This document shows, in pieces, positions 17,729 through 25,902 of a stretch of 64,000 bases of DNA (within the stretch, counting starts at the first letter, position 1; each line of letters opens with the position of its first letter). The position numbers and the translations under genes are program-made. Below the pieces are notes generated by a model. It had not been told where the DNA came from. It saw nothing but the letters and a program-made list of their open reading frames with translations, and ran no database searches. This stretch comes from an uncultured Roseibium sp. (GTDB taxonomy: Bacteria; Pseudomonadota; Alphaproteobacteria; Rhizobiales; Stappiaceae). The DNA lies in assembly GCF_963669205.1 (NCBI RefSeq), contig NZ_OY769915.1:532001-596000 (forward strand), in the 5' to 3' direction.

Positions 17729-17850
17729 GCCTTTCAGGCCACCTTCTCCTCATGGGAGAAAGGTCGGCAGCAAGAACTGGCAAAGTCAGAAGGATAACCT
17801 CTCCCGCCGGGAGAGGCCGGGTCGAAGACCCGGTGAGGGAGCGAACCTCT
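17729..17850. repeat. Palindromic intergenic mosaic repeat (RIME/REP-like), copy 1
   Basis: Two adjoining imperfect palindromes between ybaB and recR. The first is around CTTCTCCTCATGGGAGAAAG. The second holds CCTCTCCCGCCGGGAGAGG (17798-17816) and GCCGGGTCGAAGACCCGGTG. Its CCTCTCCCGnCGGGAGAGG core with a trailing GGTGAGGG recurs at 27381-27426. Such modules resemble the Rhizobium-type intergenic mosaic elements. It would form strong hairpins in ybaB-recR mRNA. Confidence 0.7.
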
Positions 17851-17883
17851 TCGAGCCTCCAGCCCGTCAAAGAAGATGAGAAC

Positions 17884-18492
17884 ATGGCACAAAAGAGCGT
17901 AGCGGGACCGGAAATCGAGCGGCTGATCCAGCTCCTCGCGAAGCTGCCCGGTCTCGGGCCGCGGTCCGCGCGCCGGGCCGCTCTGCATCTCATCAAGAAG
18001 AAGGACCAGCTTCTGGTCCCGCTTTCCGAGGCGATGGCTGTCGCGGTCAGTGAAATCGGTATTTGCTCGGTCTGCGGCACCGTCGATACGTCGGACCCCT
18101 GCACCATCTGCGCCGACCCGAAGCGCGACGAAACGGTTCTTGTCGTTGTCGAGGACGTCGCCGATCTGTGGGCACTTGAACGGGCCGGCGCCGTGAAGGC
18201 GCGCTACCATGTTCTCGGCGGCACCTTGTCGCCGCTTGATGGCATTGGCCCAGAGGACCTGAACCTTGCGTCCCTGATCGACCGCTGCGGCTCCGACAGC
18301 TTCAACGAAGTCATCCTGGCCATCAGCGCAACGGTCGAGGGACAGACCACGGCGCACTACATCATGGATCAGCTTGCGCCGCTCGGTGTCAACGTCACCA
18401 AGCTGGCCCACGGCGTGCCGGTTGGCGGTGAACTGGATTATCTCGACGAGGGAACGCTGGCGCAGGCCTTGAAGGCGCGCACGCGGTTCTAG
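17884..18492 (+). CDS. recR: Recombination mediator protein RecR
   Basis: 202-residue RecFOR pathway protein that helps load RecA on gapped DNA. The N-terminal helix-hairpin-helix region (LLAKLPGLGPRSARRAALHL) is followed by a C4 zinc finger (CSVCGTVDTSDPCTIC), a Toprim domain (VLVVVEDVADLWALER) and a Walker-B-like C-terminal region. The ATG at 17884 gives the expected family length and N-terminus; the open frame upstream runs through the repeat and is not protein-like. Confidence 0.95.
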   Translation: MAQKSVAGPEIERLIQLLAKLPGLGPRSARRAALHLIKKKDQLLVPLSEAMAVAVSEIGICSVCGTVDTSDPCTICADPKRDETVLVVVEDVADLWALERAGAVKARYHVLGGTLSPLDGIGPEDLNLASLIDRCGSDSFNEVILAISATVEGQTTAHYIMDQLAPLGVNVTKLAHGVPVGGELDYLDEGTLAQALKARTRF

Positions 18493-18626
18493 ACACTGGG
18501 CCGCCGGCGCGGCGTGCGTGCGAGCCGGATAAACGCCTCGTTCAGAACTGCCGCCGTGCGTGCTCTTGCACCTTCTTTCCGCTGCACCTATGTCGGTGCT
18601 GTCGCTCACAAAGACTTGAAGGTTTC

Positions 18627-19325
18627 ATGTTCCAAGCAGCTTCCCGCGCCATGTCGCAGGTATTCGAGCAGCCGTTTCGCAAGATTTTCTGGAAAATGCT
18701 GGGGTTCACGCTCGCGATCCTGATCGTGATCTGGTTGGCCCTGCAGGGAATCGTCAGCCATCTTCTGGGCGTCGCAGCGACCGAGTGGGGCGACGGCAGC
18801 GCCTGGATCAGCTGGACGGAATGGTCGATCTCGATCCTGACCGGCATTGGTGCGGTTTTCGTTCTCGGATTTCTGATTGCGCCGATATCGGCACTGCTTG
18901 CGGGCCTTTTTCAGGATGACATCGCCGACATTGTCGACGCACGTGACTATCCTGCGGATCGTCCCGGCAGCGCCCTGCCGCTTTCCAAGTCCCTGGTCCA
19001 GACCATCAAGTTCACAGGTGTCGTGGTTATCGGCAACCTGTTCGCGCTTTTTCTGCTCCTGGTGCCGGGGGTCAATCTTGTCGCGTTTTTTGTCGTCAAC
19101 GGCTACCTGCTCGGACGTGAATTCTTCGAATTCGCCGCCATGCGCTACATGCCGCCTGCAGAGGCGAAGGCCTTCCGCCGTGCGCGCGGCGGAACGGTTT
19201 TTCTCGCAGGTCTGATCATCGCCTGCCTGCTGGCCGTGCCGATCCTCAATCTGGTGACACCTATCTTCGCGACCATCTTCATGCTGCATCTCTACAAGAG
19301 GCTTGCATCCGGGGCGGCGATCTGA
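18627..19325 (+). CDS. EI24 domain membrane protein (CysZ-like superfamily)
   Basis: 232-residue inner-membrane protein with four to five hydrophobic segments (for example LGFTLAILIVIWLALQGIV and VVIGNLFALFLLLVPGVN). The C-terminal half contains GYLLGREFFEFAAMRYM, a strongly conserved EI24/CysZ element. CysZ proteins in gammaproteobacteria take up sulfate, but no sulfur-assimilation gene is near, so transport of sulfate is only a possibility. Follows recR by 134 bp and precedes glutaminase by 55 bp. Confidence 0.8.
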   Translation: MFQAASRAMSQVFEQPFRKIFWKMLGFTLAILIVIWLALQGIVSHLLGVAATEWGDGSAWISWTEWSISILTGIGAVFVLGFLIAPISALLAGLFQDDIADIVDARDYPADRPGSALPLSKSLVQTIKFTGVVVIGNLFALFLLLVPGVNLVAFFVVNGYLLGREFFEFAAMRYMPPAEAKAFRRARGGTVFLAGLIIACLLAVPILNLVTPIFATIFMLHLYKRLASGAAI

Positions 19326-19380
19326 CGAACTGCTGCCGCTGGGTAAGTGGATTTGCGCGAACGTCCGCCGGAGGAAGACA

Positions 19381-20286
19381 ATGCAGGATTTGTTGCTGGA
19401 AATCGCCGAGGCTGCCGCAAACAGTCCCGACAAGGGCAAGGTGGCGACCTATATCCCCGAGCTTGCCAGCGTTGACCCGGATCAGTTCGGCATTGCCGTC
19501 GCGCTCGAGGACGGGCGCCTCATGACCGCCGGTAACGCCGACGTCCCGTTTTCCATCCAGTCCGTTTCCAAGGTGTTCGCCCTCGCGCTGGCGCTCGGGC
19601 GCGTCGGTGATCAGCTCTGGTACCGGGTCGGCCGGGAGCCCTCCGGGCTGTCCTTCGACTCCATCCTGCTTCTGGAGCGTGAAGACGGCATTCCGCGCAA
19701 TCCGTTCATCAATGCGGGCGCTCTTGTTACGACCGATACCTACCTCGCCGGATCGAACCCGCGCGAGGCGCTGGGGGAACTGATCCGTTTCATCCGGGCA
19801 GCTGCCGACGATGACAGCATTCACATTAACGACAAGGTGGCGCAGTCCGAACTGGCGACTGGGCACCGAAATTTTTCGCTGGCGCATTATCTGGCCTCGC
19901 ACGGCAACATGCGTTCCGACGTCGACAAGGTGCTCGGCACCTATTGTCACCAGTGTGCGATCGAGATGAGTTGCCGCCAGCTTGCGCTCGCCGGACGGTT
20001 CCTGATCGAAGCAGAAACCGTGCCGGCACTTGTTGCCGTCCAGCGCCGCCGCCGCATCAACGCGCTGATGATGACATGCGGTCACTATGACGGCTCCGGC
20101 GATTTCGCCTTTCGCGTCGGACTGCCCGGGAAAAGCGGCGTGGGCGGCGGCATCCTGGTGGTTTCGCCGGGCCGGGCCTCAATCGCCGTCTGGTCGCCAG
20201 GCCTGAACCGCTACGGCAACTCCAAGCTCGGCACGGAAGCCATGGAAACCTTCGCCAAACGGACCGGCTGGTCCGTGTTCGGCTGA
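19381..20286 (+). CDS. glsA: Glutaminase A
   Basis: Hydrolyses glutamine to glutamate and ammonia; 301 residues, the standard length of this serine-dependent family. The nucleophile Ser and general-base Lys lie in FSIQSVSKVFALAL (SxxK). Other conserved segments are NPFINAGALVTTD, MRSDVDKVLGTYCHQCAIEM and GKSGVGGGILVV. The ATG follows GGAGGAAG at normal spacing; upstream in-frame codons overlap the EI24 gene and were not used. May contribute to nitrogen balance or acid resistance. Confidence 0.95.
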   Translation: MQDLLLEIAEAAANSPDKGKVATYIPELASVDPDQFGIAVALEDGRLMTAGNADVPFSIQSVSKVFALALALGRVGDQLWYRVGREPSGLSFDSILLLEREDGIPRNPFINAGALVTTDTYLAGSNPREALGELIRFIRAAADDDSIHINDKVAQSELATGHRNFSLAHYLASHGNMRSDVDKVLGTYCHQCAIEMSCRQLALAGRFLIEAETVPALVAVQRRRRINALMMTCGHYDGSGDFAFRVGLPGKSGVGGGILVVSPGRASIAVWSPGLNRYGNSKLGTEAMETFAKRTGWSVFG

Positions 20287-20304
20287 GTGCCCGCTCACGG
20301 ACCG

Positions 20305-20327
20305 GCAGCCGGCGTCAAACCGGCTGC
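20305..20327. terminator. Hairpin between convergent glsA and aqpZ
   Basis: GCAGCCGG and CCGGCTGC form a perfect 8-bp stem with a 7-nt loop in the 52-bp gap between the two convergent stop codons. No U-tract follows on either strand, so if it terminates transcription it is not a classical intrinsic terminator. Confidence 0.45.
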
Positions 20328-20338
20328 AGTCTCAAGCT

Positions 20339-21046
20339 CTAGCTTTCTTCTTCCGCTGCAAGCATGCCGGACTTGAACAGCAGGCCGGCGGCGGCCCCGC
20401 CGATCAGCGGAGCGACAATGAACAGCCAGACTTGCCCCAGCGCTGCGGGATTGCTGGCAACGCCGATGATCGCCGGTCCGAGAGATCTTGCCGGATTGAC
20501 GGAAACGCCGGTGACGTTGATCCCGACGATGTGGATGACGACTAGCGTCAGACCGATCGCCAGACCTGCGAGATGCGCAGGTGCGCCCTTTTGCGTGACC
20601 CCAAGAATGCAGACGAGAAACAGGAAGGTCGCGACGATCTCAAAGATAAGCGCCGACAGCATGTTGTACTCGCCGAAATTGCCTGCGCCCCAACCGTTCT
20701 GTCCGAGGCCGCCATCCCACCCGTCTGCCTTGCCGCTCAGGATGATCGCAAGAACCGCCGCGCCCGCCAGGGCGCCGAGGACCTGCGCAATCCAGTAGGT
20801 GATGAGCTCGTTCGCGGGCATCCTTCCGGCCAGGTAGACACCGAGACTGACGGCTGGATTGATATGGCATCCGGAAATCATGCCGATACCGTAGGCCATC
20901 GCCACGATGGACAGGCCGAACGCGAAGGCGATTCCCAGGACATCGATGGCGGTCGGACCGGTTCCCATCCCGGCAATGACGGCTGCGCCGCACCCGAAAA
21001 GCACAAGGGTGAATGTTCCAACAAATTCTGCGATTGCTTTCTTCAT
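20339..21046 (-). CDS. aqpZ: Aquaporin Z
   Basis: Water channel of the MIP family, 235 residues with six helices and two half-helices carrying NPA boxes (CHINPAVSLGVYL and VSVNPARSLG). Aligning by eye with E. coli AqpZ, the selectivity-filter positions Phe (FGLSIVAMAY), His (VVIHIVG), Thr (VTGVSVNPAR) and Arg appear kept, which points to a water-selective rather than glycerol channel. Start supported by AGGAG eight bases upstream. Divergent from sdhC. Confidence 0.95.
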   Translation of the reverse strand: MKKAIAEFVGTFTLVLFGCGAAVIAGMGTGPTAIDVLGIAFAFGLSIVAMAYGIGMISGCHINPAVSLGVYLAGRMPANELITYWIAQVLGALAGAAVLAIILSGKADGWDGGLGQNGWGAGNFGEYNMLSALIFEIVATFLFLVCILGVTQKGAPAHLAGLAIGLTLVVIHIVGINVTGVSVNPARSLGPAIIGVASNPAALGQVWLFIVAPLIGGAAAGLLFKSGMLAAEEES

Positions 21047-21239
21047 GAAATTTGGCTCCTGTTACCGCCGGCCAGCGGCCCCGCATCACCGGAATTAAGA
21101 TGACGTAGGGGAGAGTTACGCAATTTTGATCCGATGGGAAGTGCGGAGTTTTGTGCGCCGCAGTACGTAAAATCCGGGATCTGATCGATTTAAGTCCGCA
21201 ACGGGCAAAGTAACTTTCCAGATTCTCCTTTTTGATGTT

Positions 21240-21268
21240 TTGACGCGACGCCATCTTGGCGCTAGAAC
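21240..21268 (+). promoter_or_regulatory. Candidate sigma-70-type promoter of the sdh operon
   Basis: TTGACG (21240-21245) and TAGAAC (21263-21268) separated by exactly 17 bp, about 70 bp upstream of the sdhC start. Expected transcription start near 21275. Prediction by eye. Confidence 0.4.
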
Positions 21269-21292
21269 CTTTCTAGACAACGCACTGATTTC

Positions 21293-21308
21293 CTTACGTT
21301 TGCGTAAG
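21293..21308. promoter_or_regulatory. Palindromic putative operator upstream of sdhC
   Basis: CTTACG-TTTG-CGTAAG is a perfect 6+6 dyad, directly followed by a third CGTAAG (21309-21314). It lies ~20-30 bp downstream of the predicted start point, a typical repressor position. The TTACG...CGTAA pattern recalls sites of MerR-type LiuR regulators, but that link is only a resemblance. Confidence 0.4.
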
Positions 21309-21340
21309 CGTAAGATAGCGTCGTACGGGAGAGGAATTCC

Positions 21341-21739
21341 ATGTCGAACGCCGATATGCGGGGCAATCGCCCGCTGTCACCCCATCTTCAGATCTACAAA
21401 CCGATTCTGACGATGGTCATGTCCATCCTGCATCGCATCACCGGTGCGGCGCTCTACTTCGGGACAATCCTGCTGGCGTGGTGGCTGATCGCCGCCGCCG
21501 CCGGACCGACCTACTTCGACTTCGTGAACGGCATTTACGGCTCCTTCATCGGACGACTGATCCTGTTCGGCTTCACCTGGGCACTTGTGCACCACATGCT
21601 TGGCGGCCTGCGCCACTTCATCTGGGACATGGGTGCGGGGTTCGGCAAGGAGGCCCGAGAGTGGCTTGCCAAGGCCACGATCATCGGTTCCGTCTCACTC
21701 ACGCTGATCCTGTGGATCATCGGCTACATGGTTCGCTAA
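21341..21739 (+). CDS. sdhC: Succinate dehydrogenase cytochrome b556 subunit
   Basis: Membrane anchor of complex II, 132 residues, three helices. The N-terminus RPLSPHLQIYK and the quinone-site motif SILHRITGAALY are diagnostic. The heme-ligand histidine is expected in ALVHHMLGGLRHFIWD. AGGAATTCC precedes the ATG. First gene of sdhC-sdhD-sdhA-FkbM-sdhB. Confidence 0.95.
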   Translation: MSNADMRGNRPLSPHLQIYKPILTMVMSILHRITGAALYFGTILLAWWLIAAAAGPTYFDFVNGIYGSFIGRLILFGFTWALVHHMLGGLRHFIWDMGAGFGKEAREWLAKATIIGSVSLTLILWIIGYMVR

Positions 21740-21749
21740 GGAGAGTGTC

Positions 21750-22133
21750 ATGAGCGATATGCGCACCCCTCTCAACAAGGTCCGCGGACTGGGCTCTGCC
21801 AAGGAAGGCACCGACCACTTCTGGAAGCAGCGCCTGACGGCCGTGGCCAACGTTGTCCTGATCAGCTTCTTCGTGATCCTTGTCATTTCTCTTCAGGGAT
21901 CGAGCCACGGCGGCGTGATCGAAACGCTCCGTAACCCGCTGGTCTCGATCCTGTTCCTGCTGGTGATCCTATCCGGCGTCTATCACATGAAGCTGGGAAT
22001 GCAGGTGATCATCGAGGATTACATCCACGGTGAGGGTCTGAAATTCCTCACGCTGATGGCAAACACCTTTTTCTGCGCCTTTATCGGCTTCGGCTGCATT
22101 TTCGCAGTTCTCAAGATTGGCTTTGGAGGCTGA
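21750..22133 (+). CDS. sdhD: Succinate dehydrogenase hydrophobic membrane anchor subunit
   Basis: 127 residues, three helices, second membrane anchor of complex II. The N-terminus MRTPLNKVRGLGSAKEGTDH is typical of alphaproteobacterial SdhD. The conserved YHMKLGMQVIIEDYIH carries the heme-b and quinone-site residues. It starts ten bases after sdhC and ends five bases before sdhA. Confidence 0.94.
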   Translation: MSDMRTPLNKVRGLGSAKEGTDHFWKQRLTAVANVVLISFFVILVISLQGSSHGGVIETLRNPLVSILFLLVILSGVYHMKLGMQVIIEDYIHGEGLKFLTLMANTFFCAFIGFGCIFAVLKIGFGG

Positions 22134-22138
22134 CCCGG

Positions 22139-23965
22139 ATGGCCAAATCCTACGAATTCGTCGACCATACCTATGATGTGGTTGTTGTCGGCGCCGGTGG
22201 CGCGGGTCTGCGCGCAACGCTCGGCATGGCCGAACAGGGTCTGCGCACCGCCTGCATCACCAAGGTCTTTCCGACACGCTCCCACACGGTGGCGGCCCAG
22301 GGCGGCATCGCCGCATCCCTGACCAACATGACGCCGGACTGCTGGGAATGGCACATGTACGACACGGTCAAGGGATCCGACTGGCTCGGTGACACCGATG
22401 CCATGGAATACCTTGCCCGCGAGGCGCCGAAGGCGGTCTACGAGCTTGAGCACTACGGCGTGCCGTTCTCGCGCACCGAAGAGGGCAAGATCTATCAGCG
22501 CCCATTCGGCGGACACATGCAGAACTACGGCGAAGGCCCTCCCGTGCAGCGCACCTGCGCGGCGGCCGACCGGACGGGCCACGCCATCCTGCACACGCTC
22601 TACGGCCAGTCCCTGCGCCACAATGCCGAATTCTACATCGAGTATTTCGCACTCGATCTGATCATGTCCGAGGACGGCGTCTGCCAGGGTGTGATCGCCT
22701 GGAACCTCGATGACGGCACGATGCACCGCTTTGCCGCCAAGATGGTGGTTCTGGCAACCGGCGGCTACGGCCGGGCCTATTTCTCCGCGACCTCCGCACA
22801 CACCTGCACCGGCGACGGCGGTGGCATGGTCGCGCGGGCGGGACTGCCGCTCCAGGATATGGAGTTCGTCCAGTTCCACCCAACCGGCATTTACGGCTCC
22901 GGCTGCCTGATCACCGAAGGCGCCCGCGGCGAGGGCGGTTATCTCGTCAATTCCGAGGGCGAGCGGTTCATGGAACGCTACGCCCCGTCGGCCAAGGATC
23001 TGGCCTCTCGCGACGTTGTCTCGCGCTGCATGACCATGGAAATCCGCGAAGGACGGGGTGTCGGCAAGAAGGGCGATCACATCTTCCTGCATCTCGATCA
23101 TCTCGACCCGGCCCTGCTGGCGGAACGCCTCCCGGGCATTTCGGAAAGCGCGCGCATCTTCGCGGGTGTCGATGTGACCAAGGATCCGATCCCGGTCCTG
23201 CCGACGGTTCACTACAACATGGGCGGCATCCCGACCAATTACTGGGGTGAAGTCCTGAACGCGGACGGCAAGAACCCCAACCGCATCCAGGAAGGCCTGA
23301 TGGCGGTGGGCGAGGCCGGCTGCGCATCGGTGCACGGCGCCAACCGTCTCGGCTCGAATTCCCTGATCGACCTTGTAGTGTTTGGCCGCGCTGCAGCGAT
23401 CAAGGCCGGCGAGGTTGTCGACCCGAAGGAAGCGACGCCAGCACCGAACGAAGCCTCGTGCGACAAGATCATGGATCACTTCGACAAGCTCCGCAACGCC
23501 AGCGGCTCGATCCCGACCGCTGACCTTCGTGACAAGATGCAGCACGCGATGCAGGAAGATGCGGCGGTGTTCCGCACGCAGGAAAGCCTGGAAGCCGGCT
23601 GCAAGCGTCTGAGCGATATCTGGAGCGACATGAAGGACATCAAGGTCTCCGACCGCTCCCTGATCTGGAATTCCGATCTTGTGGAAACACTGGAACTGGA
23701 AAACCTGATGGCGAATGCGATCACCACCGTCTATGGCGCCGAGGCCCGCAAGGAAAGCCGCGGTGCCCATGCGCGCGAGGATTTCAAGGACGGACCGTTC
23801 TCGGGCCGTGACGACGAAAACTGGCGCAAGCACACGCTGGCCTGGGTCAACGAGGAAGGTGACGTGAAGCTCGACTACCGTCCCGTCGTCCTCGATCCGC
23901 TGACCACCTTCGAGGAAGGCGGCATCGACCCGAAAAAGATCGCGCCGAAAGCGCGTGTCTACTAG
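22139..23965 (+). CDS. sdhA: Succinate dehydrogenase flavoprotein subunit
   Basis: Catalytic subunit that oxidises succinate to fumarate, 608 residues. The dinucleotide fold VVVVGAGGAGLRATLGM is followed by the covalent FAD histidine in TRSHTVAAQGG. The substrate site includes HPTGIYGSGCLITEGARGEGG and the capping-domain element; HGANRLGSNSLIDLVVFG lies near the FAD. Full length with no anomalies. The next gene downstream is a methyltransferase rather than sdhB. Confidence 0.97.
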   Translation: MAKSYEFVDHTYDVVVVGAGGAGLRATLGMAEQGLRTACITKVFPTRSHTVAAQGGIAASLTNMTPDCWEWHMYDTVKGSDWLGDTDAMEYLAREAPKAVYELEHYGVPFSRTEEGKIYQRPFGGHMQNYGEGPPVQRTCAAADRTGHAILHTLYGQSLRHNAEFYIEYFALDLIMSEDGVCQGVIAWNLDDGTMHRFAAKMVVLATGGYGRAYFSATSAHTCTGDGGGMVARAGLPLQDMEFVQFHPTGIYGSGCLITEGARGEGGYLVNSEGERFMERYAPSAKDLASRDVVSRCMTMEIREGRGVGKKGDHIFLHLDHLDPALLAERLPGISESARIFAGVDVTKDPIPVLPTVHYNMGGIPTNYWGEVLNADGKNPNRIQEGLMAVGEAGCASVHGANRLGSNSLIDLVVFGRAAAIKAGEVVDPKEATPAPNEASCDKIMDHFDKLRNASGSIPTADLRDKMQHAMQEDAAVFRTQESLEAGCKRLSDIWSDMKDIKVSDRSLIWNSDLVETLELENLMANAITTVYGAEARKESRGAHAREDFKDGPFSGRDDENWRKHTLAWVNEEGDVKLDYRPVVLDPLTTFEEGGIDPKKIAPKARVY

Positions 23966-23977
23966 GGAGCGCGCTGC

Positions 23978-24823
23978 GTGAGCCAGTCGGCGACACTTCT
24001 GGACACAAGAAGCCCGTTCGGAACCTACCCGGCCGAACGGCTGGTCCGGGCTGCCTGGCGTCTGGCCGACCGGCATGATCTCTCACGGGGCCTGCGCAAG
24101 CGCATCCGCGCGCTTGTCGCGCGGGTTTTCAAGGGCCCGTACGATCTTGAGGCGGACGGCCTGAAATTCCGCATCTACCCCGGCGAGAACTACGACGATC
24201 GCAAGATCCTTGCCAAGGGACGGCTGCCGGAACGCGCCGAACACGGTCTTCTGGAACCGCACCTGCACGAGGGGACGGTCTTCGTCGACGTCGGTGCGAA
24301 TATCGGCTCCTATGCCGTATTCGCCGCCCGGCACGGCGCAAGGGTGGTCGCCATCGAGGCGAACCCGCAGACCGCGCACAAGCTGAGTTTCAACGTCCGT
24401 GCCAACGACCTGGAAAACGTGACCGTCGTCAATACCGCGGTCGGGTCGAAGGATGACACGTTGCCGCTGTGGCACGAACCCAGCAATTGCGGTTTCGCCA
24501 CTTTCGTGACCGACCTGACCCGGGGCGAGTGGGCCGGCAACTGGACCCGGACCTATGTGACCGTTCGCCCGCTGACCGACATAGCGGACCAGCAGGGCCT
24601 TGAACGGATCGACATACTCAAGGTGGATGTGGAAGGGTACGAGGACCGGGTGGTCCTGCCGTTCCTCCGCCACGCGGACAAGGCCATGTGGCCCCGCGTG
24701 ATTCTTCTCGAAACCAATTGCCGGCCTTACTGGTCCGAGGATTGCCTGAGCGAACTGGCAAACCGGGGCTATGAGGTGACAGGCTGGACGGATGACAACA
24801 TGGTCTTTGAGCTCACGACCTGA
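23978..24823 (+). CDS. FkbM family SAM-dependent methyltransferase inside the sdh operon
   Basis: 281 residues. The SAM-binding motif I is VFVDVGANIGSYAVFAA, followed by the acidic strand VVAIEANPQTAHKL and by ILKVDVEGYEDRVVLPFL, the FkbM hallmark. The family O-methylates sugars, lipids or other small molecules; this protein's substrate is unknown. The GTG start follows GGGAG. It lies 12 bp after sdhA and 68 bp before sdhB on the same strand with no visible terminator, so it is very probably co-transcribed with succinate dehydrogenase. Base composition looks like its neighbours, giving no sign of recent acquisition. Confidence 0.88.
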   Translation: MSQSATLLDTRSPFGTYPAERLVRAAWRLADRHDLSRGLRKRIRALVARVFKGPYDLEADGLKFRIYPGENYDDRKILAKGRLPERAEHGLLEPHLHEGTVFVDVGANIGSYAVFAARHGARVVAIEANPQTAHKLSFNVRANDLENVTVVNTAVGSKDDTLPLWHEPSNCGFATFVTDLTRGEWAGNWTRTYVTVRPLTDIADQQGLERIDILKVDVEGYEDRVVLPFLRHADKAMWPRVILLETNCRPYWSEDCLSELANRGYEVTGWTDDNMVFELTT

Positions 24824-24891
24824 GCGAGAGGACGTTTTGGCCCTCGTGCCCCTGAAGGCATGGCACGGGCCCAACGCGGAGCAGTAACGAG

Positions 24892-25674
24892 ATGGTTCAG
24901 CTGACGCTACCCCGGAACTCCACGGTGACGGAAGGCAAGGTCTGGGACAAGCCGGAAGGCGCCACCAACCTGCGCGAATATCGCATCTACCGCTGGAACC
25001 CGGACGACGGCCGCAACCCGAGGGTTGATACCTATTTCATCAATGCCGATGACTGCGGGCCGATGGTGCTCGACGGCCTGATCTACATCAAGAACAAGAT
25101 CGACCCGACGCTGACCTTCCGCCGCTCCTGCCGCGAAGGCATCTGCGGCTCGTGCGCCATGAACATCGACGGCACCAACACCCTTGCCTGCACCAAGGGC
25201 ATGGACGAGATTGCCGGCGACGTGGTCAAGATCTACCCGCTGCCGCATATGGCGGTGGTCAAGGATCTGGTGCCTGACCTGACGCGCTTCTACGCCCAGC
25301 ACCGTTCGATCGAGCCCTGGCTGCAGACGGTGTCTCCGGCACCCGAGAAGGAGTGGCTCCAGTCCCATGAGGACCGGGTCAAGCTGGACGGGCTGTATGA
25401 ATGCATCCTGTGCGCCTGCTGCTCCACCTCCTGCCCGAGTTACTGGTGGAATGGCGACCGTTATCTCGGCCCGGCGATCCTGCTGCAGGCCTATCGCTGG
25501 CTGATCGACAGCCGCGACGAGGCGACCGGCGAACGCCTGGACAATCTGGAAGATCCCTTCCGCCTCTACCGCTGCCACACGATCATGAACTGCTCTGAGG
25601 CCTGTCCGAAAGGCCTGAACCCGGCCAAGGCGATTGCCGAGATCAAGAAGATGATGGTCGAACGGCGGGTCTGA
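24892..25674 (+). CDS. sdhB: Succinate dehydrogenase iron-sulfur subunit
   Basis: 260 residues. Carries electrons from FAD to quinone. [2Fe-2S] cysteines lie in CREGICGSCAMN with a fourth Cys in LACTKG. The [4Fe-4S] and [3Fe-4S] clusters use CILCACCSTSCPSYWW and CHTIMNCSEACPKGLNP. Full length. Separated from sdhA by the FkbM gene. Confidence 0.97.
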   Translation: MVQLTLPRNSTVTEGKVWDKPEGATNLREYRIYRWNPDDGRNPRVDTYFINADDCGPMVLDGLIYIKNKIDPTLTFRRSCREGICGSCAMNIDGTNTLACTKGMDEIAGDVVKIYPLPHMAVVKDLVPDLTRFYAQHRSIEPWLQTVSPAPEKEWLQSHEDRVKLDGLYECILCACCSTSCPSYWWNGDRYLGPAILLQAYRWLIDSRDEATGERLDNLEDPFRLYRCHTIMNCSEACPKGLNPAKAIAEIKKMMVERRV

Positions 25675-25699
25675 TCCCCCGATTTCTGAGCGAGTTGCG

Positions 25700-25727
25700 A
25701 AAAGCCGTCCTTCGGGGCGGCTTTTTT
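25700..25727 (+). terminator. Rho-independent terminator of the sdh operon
   Basis: AAAAGCCGTCC-TTCG-GGGCGGCTTTTTT: strong GC stem with a UUCG tetraloop and a six-U tail, 26 bp after the sdhB stop. Confidence 0.9.
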
Positions 25728-25902
25728 GTGAGCGATGATCAGGGTTCTTAACCGTTTCTTCCCGCCTCCCTGCACAGGATTTGCACAAAATCCCTGAAAT
25801 CCCTGCCCGGTTTCATCATGGGTTCTCCCAGCTGTCAGGCAAGACTGTCCTTCGCATCGGGTGCGCAGTCCGGTTTGCGCCCACCTGGCAGAGGGATCTT
25901 GC

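Larger units (their letters stand above)
21047..21340. other. Divergent regulatory region between aqpZ and sdhC
   Basis: 294 bp without a convincing gene. Besides the sdh promoter and palindrome listed separately, it is comparatively AT-rich near the centre. No riboswitch or RNA gene recognised. Confidence 0.6.

Noticed and set aside
22019..24076. Open reading frame of 685 codons on the minus strand opposite sdhA
   Set aside because: Antisense shadow; it crosses three real genes and has no protein family features.
23978..24823. Recent horizontal insertion of the FkbM gene
   Set aside because: Base composition and codon style look like neighbouring genes, and no repeats or target duplications flank it, so recent transfer is not supported.
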